DNA from: an uncultured Bacteroidota bacterium
GTDB taxonomy: Bacteria; Bacteroidota; Bacteroidia; Chitinophagales; Chitinophagaceae
Reading direction: 5' to 3'
DNA: 40,419 bases
Assembly: GCA_903858475.1 (NCBI GenBank)
Contig: CAIOIZ010000096.1
Coordinates: 1 to 40,419, forward strand
Part shown: piece by piece, positions 34,828 to 40,419 of the stretch
Numbering within the stretch: the stretch's first letter is position 1
Layout: each line of letters opens with the position of its first letter
Notes under the pieces: model-generated
The model's database searches: none
The model's input: the letters and a program-made list of their open reading frames with translations, nothing else
Told to the model about the DNA's origin: nothing
Position numbers and translations under genes: made by a program

Positions 34828-35409
34828 ATGTCAGCAAAAATCAAAAGTATTATAGAGGCTTCTATTCTTGTAAAACAAAAACTTTTACAGGATGAGTCCT
34901 TAATTAAAACAGTGGAGCAAGCAGTTGAATTGATTGTCGGCGCATTCCGAAATGGAAATAAAGTTTTATTCTGCGGAAATGGTGGAAGTGCTGCAGATGC
35001 ACAACACCTTGCTGCAGAATTTAGTGGGCGTTTTTATACCGACCGCGATGCCCTTCCTGCAGAAGCTTTACATTGCAACAGTTCCTATCTTACGGCAGTT
35101 GCCAATGATTATAGTTATGATGTAATTTATAGTAGACTTATTAAAGGCATCGGCAACAAAGGAGACGTGTTGATTGGACTTACCACTTCTGGCAACAGTA
35201 AGAATATTGTCAATGCATTTGAGGTCGCCAAAGAAAAAGGAATGACGACCATTGCATTCACCGGTGAATCTGGCGGCAAAATGAAATCCATCAGTGATTA
35301 CCTTTTGAATGTACCCTCATCAGATACACCCAGAATACAGGAAAGCCATATAATGCTTGGCCATATTATATGTGAATTGGTAGAAGCTGCCTACTTTAAT
35401 AACGCCTAA
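34828..35409 (+). CDS. gmhA: Sedoheptulose 7-phosphate isomerase
   Basis: From ATG 34828 this 193-residue SIS-domain protein is full length for GmhA. It converts sedoheptulose 7-phosphate to D-glycero-D-manno-heptose 7-phosphate, the entry step of nucleotide-heptose synthesis. Visible: GNGGSAADAQHLAAEFSGRF (~50-69, with catalytic Glu64), TTSGNSKNIVNA (phosphate binding) and QESHIMLGHIICELVE with His179, matching the E. coli catalytic His. The frame opens at a TTG upstream (34804) that lies inside the promoter element, so the ATG is chosen. The fused HddC-GmhB gene follows after 17 nt. Confidence 0.94.
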   Translation: MSAKIKSIIEASILVKQKLLQDESLIKTVEQAVELIVGAFRNGNKVLFCGNGGSAADAQHLAAEFSGRFYTDRDALPAEALHCNSSYLTAVANDYSYDVIYSRLIKGIGNKGDVLIGLTTSGNSKNIVNAFEVAKEKGMTTIAFTGESGGKMKSISDYLLNVPSSDTPRIQESHIMLGHIICELVEAAYFNNA

Positions 35410-35426
35410 TACTATTCGCTTTTTAC

Positions 35427-36662
35427 ATGATTAAAGAAGCCATTATATTAGCGGGAGGACTAGGCACCCGTTTACGTTCCGTTGTATCGGATATACCTAA
35501 ATGCATGGCCCCAGTGGCTGGGGAACCTTTTCTGAAATATGTAATTGCCTCTTTGCTAGATCAAGGAGTGGAGCATATTATTTTTTCTGTTGGTTATTTA
35601 CACGAACAAATAGATAGCTACTTAAAGGAACATTATCCTGATTTGGATTATAGTTTAACCATAGAAGATAATCCATTAGGAACAGGTGGTGCGATTCAAC
35701 TTGCTTGTCAACAAGTGCGTGGTGAAAATGTATTCGTTCTAAATGGTGACACTCTTTTTCTTGCAGACTTACCATCGTTGGCGGCGTTTCATTTAGAACA
35801 GAAGGCTGTTTGCAGTTTGAGTTTAAAGCCAATGGAGGATTTTGACCGATATGGCAGTGTTGAATTGAGCAGCAAAGGAATTGTACTTAGTTTTAAAGAA
35901 AAGCAACACCTCGAAAAAGGACTTATTAATGGGGGCGTTTACGCCTTATCGGTAGCTCCCTTGCTAGCCCTCGGATTGCCCTCAAAATATTCATTTGAAA
36001 AAGATTTTCTTGAAATTCAAGCTCGCAATGCTGTAGTCTATGGTTTGGCTCAGGATCGATATTTTATTGACATTGGCATACCCGAAGATTACCAACGAGC
36101 ACAGACAGAACTTTCGCGCCCACTTGGCATTTTTGATAAAAGCTGGACATTATTTCTAGACCGGGATGGAGTTATCAACCATGAAAAACATCTTGATTAT
36201 ATTCATCACTGGGATGAATTTGAATTCTATGATGGTGTAAAACAGGCTATCAAAATATTTGCGCGAGTATTTGGTCGCATAGTGGTAGTGACCAATCAAA
36301 AAGGCATTGGCAAAGGAATTACCAAATTAGAAGACTTGCAGCTAATTCACAGCAATATGGTGAACGCAATAGCCGAAGTAGGTGGAAGAATAGACAAGGT
36401 TTATTTTTGCCCCGATTTAAACGAAGACAGCTTAAATCGAAAGCCCAATCCAGGCATGGGTTTGCAAGCAAAGGTTGATTTTCCTGAAATTGATTTCAGT
36501 CGTGCCCTGATGGTAGGTAATACAATCAGTGATATGGCATTTGGCCGTAACCTGGGAGTAAAAACGATTTTCCTTCCTACTACCCGACCCGAAGTAGGAA
36601 CCAATAATCCACTGATAGATGCTGTCTATCCTTCCTTAATAGCCTTTGCTTTAGATCTTTAA
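35427..36662 (+). CDS. Fused heptose-1-phosphate guanylyltransferase (HddC) and heptose bisphosphate phosphatase (GmhB)
   Basis: The 411-residue protein joins two enzymes. Residues ~1-228 are a nucleotidyltransferase (LAGGLGTRLRSVVSDIPKCM, metal Asp in VLNGDTLF, FIDIGIPEDY) of the HddC type. Residues ~238-411 are a HAD-IIIA phosphatase of the GmhB type: TLFLDRDGVIN (nucleophile Asp245), TNQKGIGKG, RKPNPGM and MVGNTISDMAFG. Together they should remove the 7-phosphate from D,D-heptose 1,7-bisphosphate and activate the heptose 1-phosphate with GTP, giving GDP-D-glycero-alpha-D-manno-heptose. The zinc-binding cysteine loop of E. coli GmhB is mostly absent (one Cys, in YFCPD). With GmhA and HddA upstream the pathway is complete. 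GTP specificity is inferred from HddA context. Confidence 0.88.
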   Translation: MIKEAIILAGGLGTRLRSVVSDIPKCMAPVAGEPFLKYVIASLLDQGVEHIIFSVGYLHEQIDSYLKEHYPDLDYSLTIEDNPLGTGGAIQLACQQVRGENVFVLNGDTLFLADLPSLAAFHLEQKAVCSLSLKPMEDFDRYGSVELSSKGIVLSFKEKQHLEKGLINGGVYALSVAPLLALGLPSKYSFEKDFLEIQARNAVVYGLAQDRYFIDIGIPEDYQRAQTELSRPLGIFDKSWTLFLDRDGVINHEKHLDYIHHWDEFEFYDGVKQAIKIFARVFGRIVVVTNQKGIGKGITKLEDLQLIHSNMVNAIAEVGGRIDKVYFCPDLNEDSLNRKPNPGMGLQAKVDFPEIDFSRALMVGNTISDMAFGRNLGVKTIFLPTTRPEVGTNNPLIDAVYPSLIAFALDL

Positions 36663-36768
36663 TGAAATAGCTTGAGCAGGAGATCTTTTTCAAGGCAGCC
36701 TGCATTGGCTAAACCGCATCCCAAGTTTTAGTTAAAATTTTCGGACCAACTTGATTTTAGTTTCAGCT

Positions 36769-36776
36769 TATATTTG
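36769..36776 (+). promoter_or_regulatory. Promoter -7 element TATATTTG
   Basis: A perfect TAnnTTTG match 19 nt before the ATG at 36796, with a TTG 15 nt further upstream (36751-36753). Confidence 0.55.
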
Positions 36777-36795
36777 GATTAACTAATTTTAATGC

Positions 36796-37785
36796 ATGAA
36801 GACAATCCTTTTTAGTATCATTTTTTTACAGTTGACAATATTTAGTAGTGCACAAATAATAAGTCCTGCTGATGAGCGACTACTTGCGTTAAAGGAAGAC
36901 AGTTTAAAATATCTGTCAGTGAAAATTATTCAGGGGATGAATGCATCGGATCGTTTTTTAGCGGATAGTCAATTTACCCGAACCCTGGTGCGTGCTTTAA
37001 AAACTTCTCACTCTTTTTATTATCCATTTGACTCATTGGAAACCATTTCCAAATTATATGCACCAGATAGTAGTTTTAGGATTTATACTTGGCAGATGGT
37101 CATCAACGATAATATTGTAAGGCAGCATGGAGCTATACAAATGAAGACCTATGATGGCAGTTTAAAATTATTCGGATTGATTGACAAATCAGATGTAACC
37201 ACTAAATTAGAAGATACAGTGGGTGGACCAAAAGGTTGGATTGGCGCAGTTTATTACAAAATCATTTTGAAAAAAAGTGGCAATCAGCCTTACTATACAT
37301 TATTGGGATATGATGAAAACAACATCAATACCAATAGGAAGATTATTGAAGTACTTGATTTTACTGGTGATGAACCCGTCTTTGGAGGAAGGTATTTTAG
37401 TTTTGAAGACGATAGCATTTTCAAATCTAGCAGAAGTAGATTTATATTGGAATATAAAAAATCGGCGGGCGCTCGTTTAACTTATGATGCAGACCTTGAT
37501 ATGATCATTTATGAGCACCTGATTTCTGAGAGCAATGAACCCAATAAAAAATGGACCTTGGTGGGTGATGGCGACTATGAAGGATTTAAATGGAAGGGTG
37601 GCAAATGGGTGCATATTGAAAAGGTATTCAATGTCATTACACCACTCAACCAAGAGCCGGTTCCCAATCCCATCCGCGATGTACAGGGCAATATCGATCC
37701 ATCAAAGATAAAGGGTGGCGAAACAGGTAACCAGCCAAAAGTACCTGCTGACAAGCCTGTAGTACCAAAGAAAAAAGGGGACTAA
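36796..37785 (+). CDS. Secreted protein of unknown function
   Basis: The 329-residue protein has a signal peptide (MKTILFSIIFLQLTIFSSAQ), then a largely beta-strand region (~95-265) with YTWQMVINDNIVRQHGAIQM, GWIGAVYYKIILKK and the aromatic-rich GDGDYEGFKWKGGKWVHIEK. The C-terminal tail is Pro/Lys-rich (NQPKVPADKPVVPKKKGD). No enzyme motif or lipobox is visible. I recognise it only as a type of conserved Bacteroidota exported protein. It has its own promoter element and terminator, so it is probably separate from the heptose cluster. The stop codon lies in the loop of its terminator hairpin. Confidence 0.85.
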   Translation: MKTILFSIIFLQLTIFSSAQIISPADERLLALKEDSLKYLSVKIIQGMNASDRFLADSQFTRTLVRALKTSHSFYYPFDSLETISKLYAPDSSFRIYTWQMVINDNIVRQHGAIQMKTYDGSLKLFGLIDKSDVTTKLEDTVGGPKGWIGAVYYKIILKKSGNQPYYTLLGYDENNINTNRKIIEVLDFTGDEPVFGGRYFSFEDDSIFKSSRSRFILEYKKSAGARLTYDADLDMIIYEHLISESNEPNKKWTLVGDGDYEGFKWKGGKWVHIEKVFNVITPLNQEPVPNPIRDVQGNIDPSKIKGGETGNQPKVPADKPVVPKKKGD

Positions 37786-37794
37786 GCCCCTTTT
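37771..37794. terminator. Bidirectional terminator shared by convergent genes, overlapping a stop codon
   Basis: Stem AAAAGGGG/CCCCTTTT (37773-37780 with 37787-37794) and 6-nt loop ACTAAG. The TAA stop of the plus-strand gene is in the loop. On the minus strand, after lepA, the hairpin is followed by a run of six T, so it should work best in that direction. Confidence 0.75.
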
Positions 37795-37839
37795 GATCAT
37801 TCAATATTTTTTTAATACCACCGTAATGGATAGACGTAG

Positions 37840-39630
37840 TTAATCGTCTAACCGTAATACGGCCAGGAAAGCCTCTTGTGGCACTTCTACATTGCCGATT
37901 TGCTTCATTCGCTTTTTACCCTCTTTTTGTTTTTCCAATAATTTACGCTTACGGCTAATATCCCCACCATAACATTTGGCGGTAACGTCTTTACGCATGG
38001 CACTGATGTTTTCGCGGGCCACTACTTTTGCACCAATGGCAGCTTGAATGGCTATCTGGAATTGCTGACGAGGTAATAATTCTTTTAATTTCTCACAAAG
38101 TTTGCGGCCAAATTCCTGGGCCCTGCTGCGATGTATCAAAGCGCTTAAAGCATCTACACGCTCCCCATTCAGCATGATATCCATTTTTACAATATCACTT
38201 TCGCGGTATTCGATGGGATGATAATCAAAAGAAGCATAGCCACGGGTTATGCTTTTCAATTTATCATAGAAATCAAATACTATTTCAGTCAAGGGCATTT
38301 CAAAGCTCAATTCCACCCTAGTAGGAGTTAAATAACTTTGATGCGTAAGTATACCGCGTTTATTGATACAAAGGGTCATGATATTACCAATGTATTCAGG
38401 TTTAGAAATAATCTGCGCCTTAATGAATGGCTCATCAATATGATCAATACGAGTAGGGTCGGGCATTTCAGTGGGGTTATTCACTGTAATCAATTCGCCT
38501 TTAACCGTAGTAGATTTAAAACTTACATTGGGAACCGTTGTTATAACAGTTTGATTGAATTCTCTTTCCAGTCTTTCCTGGATAATTTCCATATGCAACA
38601 TGCCTAGGAATCCGCAACGGAAACCAAAACCCAAGGCCTGCGATGTTTCTAATTCAAACGTGAGTGAAGCATCATTCAATTGCAGTTTATCCATACAATC
38701 CCTCAACTCTTCAAAAGCGTCTGTTTCAACAGGGAATATACCAGCGAACACCATTGGTTTCACATCTTCAAATCCATGTATAGATTCTTTGCAAGGATTT
38801 ACGGTGGTAGTAATGGTATCGCCTACTTTTACTTCTTTTGCATTTTTGATTCCAGTGATGATATAGCCTACATCTCCTGCACGTACTTCCTGCTTGGCTT
38901 CCATGCCCAATTTCAGGATACCTACTTCATCTGCTCCATATTCTAATCCAGTATTACTGAATTTAATTTTATCTCCTTTTTTAAGGGTACCATTGAAGAT
39001 GCGATAATAAACGATGATTCCCCGGAAAGAGTTGAATACGCTATCAAAAATAAGTGCTTGTAAGGGAGCTGTGATATCGCCAGTTGGAGCAGGTATGCGG
39101 TCAATGATGGCCGTTAGTATCTCTTCGATACCAATACCACTTTTACCACTGGCCAATAAGATATCCTCCGCCTTGCAACCAATCAATTCAACAATTTGGT
39201 CGGTCACTTCTGGTATCATTGCACCTTCCATGTCAATTTTATTGATGACAGGAATGATTTCTAAATTATTGTCGATTGCTAAATATAAATTGCTAATGGT
39301 TTGTGCCTGTATCCCTTGGCTGGCATCTACCAATAGGAGGGCTCCTTCACAAGCGGCCAATGCACGACTTACTTCATAACTAAAATCTACGTGGCCGGGT
39401 GTATCAATTAAGTTCAACACATATTCTACCCCTTTCCATTTATAATTAATTTGGATAGCATGGCTTTTGATGGTGATGCCTTTTTCCCTTTCCAAGTCCA
39501 TATCATCCAGCACCTGAGCCTGCATATCTCTTTCTCCAATGGTATGGGTAAATTCCAGCAAACGGTCTGCCAGGGTACTCTTACCATGATCAATATGTGC
39601 AATAATGCAAAAATTTCGAATATTCTTCAT
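37840..39630 (-). CDS. lepA: Elongation factor 4 (LepA)
   Basis: The 596-residue translational GTPase has the LepA layout. The G domain shows [16 protein letters not shown] (G1), [10 protein letters not shown] (G2), [14 protein letters not shown] (G3) and NKIDM (G4). Domains II, III and V follow, then the LepA-specific C-terminal domain with [20 protein letters not shown] and [17 protein letters not shown]. Full length. LepA back-translocates or otherwise remodels ribosomes under stress. It appears monocistronic, with a TACCTTCG promoter-like element 28 nt upstream and the shared terminator downstream. Confidence 0.98.
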   Translation of the reverse strand: MKNIRNFCIIAHIDHGKSTLADRLLEFTHTIGERDMQAQVLDDMDLEREKGITIKSHAIQINYKWKGVEYVLNLIDTPGHVDFSYEVSRALAACEGALLLVDASQGIQAQTISNLYLAIDNNLEIIPVINKIDMEGAMIPEVTDQIVELIGCKAEDILLASGKSGIGIEEILTAIIDRIPAPTGDITAPLQALIFDSVFNSFRGIIVYYRIFNGTLKKGDKIKFSNTGLEYGADEVGILKLGMEAKQEVRAGDVGYIITGIKNAKEVKVGDTITTTVNPCKESIHGFEDVKPMVFAGIFPVETDAFEELRDCMDKLQLNDASLTFELETSQALGFGFRCGFLGMLHMEIIQERLEREFNQTVITTVPNVSFKSTTVKGELITVNNPTEMPDPTRIDHIDEPFIKAQIISKPEYIGNIMTLCINKRGILTHQSYLTPTRVELSFEMPLTEIVFDFYDKLKSITRGYASFDYHPIEYRESDIVKMDIMLNGERVDALSALIHRSRAQEFGRKLCEKLKELLPRQQFQIAIQAAIGAKVVARENISAMRKDVTAKCYGGDISRKRKLLEKQKEGKKRMKQIGNVEVPQEAFLAVLRLDD

Positions 39631-39658
39631 GTACTACTGATTCCTTTTTTTTGGATGC

Positions 39659-39666
39659 CGAAGGTA
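39659..39666 (-). promoter_or_regulatory. Promoter-like element TACCTTCG (lepA)
   Basis: Minus-strand TACCTTCGG, one mismatch to TAnnTTTG, 28 nt before the lepA ATG. The octamer is the same as the one before the dihydroorotase-like gene. Confidence 0.35.
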
Positions 39667-39831
39667 GTTGATTTTACGGGATTTCCTATCTTGGGAGGAA
39701 CGGAAATAGGCATTGCATCAGGCTCATTTGATACAAGAAGTACAACAAACAGAGGCTTATTATAGGTTTAGGGCCAGTTTTTCCACGCATACTGACATAA
39801 ATCAATAATTTTACCCCCTCAATTAAGCTAT

Positions 39832-40419
39832 ATGAAATATTTCTTTTCCCTACTCTTCTTACTGATCCTTGGCTTTACAGAAGCCCAACATCTTTCCATG
39901 CCTGTTGCCAAATTTAAGACTGGCAACGATGTAAACTGGGCCAATCCTAATTGGGATGATAGTCGGTGGCCCGAAATTAAAACCAATCTGAATTGGGAAT
40001 TGCAGGGATATGATGGCTATAATGGTTATGCTTGGTACCGATTTCACATTACGATACCGAGTAATTTAAAAAACAATTCAGTTTGGAAAGACTCCCTAAG
40101 TATTTTTTTAGCTAAAATTGACGACTGTGATGAGGTTTATTTGAATGGAAAGCTCATTAGTAAATCGGGCTCCTTTCCAGAAGAAAGCAAAGGATATATC
40201 ACTACCTGGAATACGGTACAGGAGATTCATATAGCTACAAATAACCCGCTTCTTTTATGGGACAAAGAAAATATCATTGCTGTAAAAACCTATGATGGCA
40301 ATGGCGGGGGCGGCCTATTTGCTGGCACCCCTAGTATTCATATGCTTGACTTAATTGATGGCATTCAAATGCAAGCCGGGTCAAACAATAGCAATACAAG
40401 TCAATTATTGAATATAAAA
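39832..40419 (+). CDS. Secreted protein with galactose-binding-like domain, cut by window edge
   Basis: The frame is open from ATG 39832 to the right edge (196 codons, no stop). It has a signal peptide (MKYFFSLLFLLILGFTEAQ) and then a beta-sandwich domain with NWDDSRWPEIK, YAWYRFHITIP, DDCDEVYLNGKLIS and ENIIAVKTYDGNGGGGLFAG. This pattern is that of galactose-binding-like or glycoside-hydrolase family 2-type sugar-binding domains, as found at the N-terminus of some glycoside hydrolases, esterases and sensor proteins. The rest of the protein is outside, so the activity cannot be named. It is divergent from lepA across a 201-nt gap in which I saw no clear promoter. Confidence 0.75.
   Translation, partial: MKYFFSLLFLLILGFTEAQHLSMPVAKFKTGNDVNWANPNWDDSRWPEIKTNLNWELQGYDGYNGYAWYRFHITIPSNLKNNSVWKDSLSIFLAKIDDCDEVYLNGKLISKSGSFPEESKGYITTWNTVQEIHIATNNPLLLWDKENIIAVKTYDGNGGGGLFAGTPSIHMLDLIDGIQMQAGSNNSNTSQLLNIK

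Overview
This window looks like a chromosomal segment of a Bacteroidota bacterium, most likely a member of the Chitinophagaceae (the family is inference). The evidence is a type IX secretion (T9SS) type-B sorting domain on a giant PKD-repeat protein, two outer-membrane receptors with carboxypeptidase-like N-terminal domains, Bacteroidota-only families such as DUF4199 and the DUF3347 protein, low GC, and a recurring -7 promoter element TAnnTTTG (often followed by C) in front of many genes. No rRNA, tRNA, CRISPR array, insertion sequence or prophage was seen.

Layout. 1-9011 (minus): two tandem, paralogous, secreted PKD-repeat proteins; the first is cut by the left edge. 9135-10123 (minus): ribosomal protein L31 type B and a YajQ-family protein. 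10147-12846 (minus): an outer-membrane beta-barrel receptor whose stop codon lies inside a short tandem-repeat tract. 12998-14928 (minus): Lgt and a bacilliredoxin. 15144-15584 (plus): a small heat-shock protein. 15640-16092 (minus): a small secreted NTF2-like protein. 16254-16355 (plus): an orphan promoter/terminator pair that may encode a small RNA. 16379-17855 (minus): a PLP-dependent arginine-type decarboxylase. 17878-22280 (minus): a translation cluster thrS, infC, rluF-like, rpmI, rplT. 22338-24022 (plus): a secreted two-domain protein and a small lipoprotein. 24054-27118 (minus): DUF3347 protein followed by a TonB-dependent receptor. 27160-29190 (plus): an ABC-F ATPase. 29273-31988 (plus): dihydroorotase homologue lacking catalytic residues, DUF4199 membrane protein, and a GT2 polyprenyl-phosphate glycosyltransferase. 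32087-32472 (plus): a frameshifted GxxExxY gene. 32509-36662 (plus): a glycosyltransferase and a compact nucleotide-heptose pathway (HddA, GmhA and a fused HddC-GmhB). 36769-37794 (plus): an unknown secreted protein. 37840-39666 (minus): LepA. 39832-40419 (plus): a secreted protein cut by the right edge.

How it fits together. Most of the window is housekeeping (translation, lipoprotein maturation, redox, polyamine synthesis) plus envelope functions. The 32.5-36.7 kb cluster should convert sedoheptulose 7-phosphate to GDP-D-glycero-alpha-D-manno-heptose in four steps carried by three genes, next to two glycosyltransferases, which points to a heptose-containing surface glycan. The observations most worth following up are the catalytically degenerate dihydroorotase homologue, the fused heptose enzyme, the orphan small-RNA-like transcription unit at 16.25-16.36 kb, the 771-bp internal duplication in the PKD protein, the frameshifted GxxExxY gene and the consistent promoter grammar.
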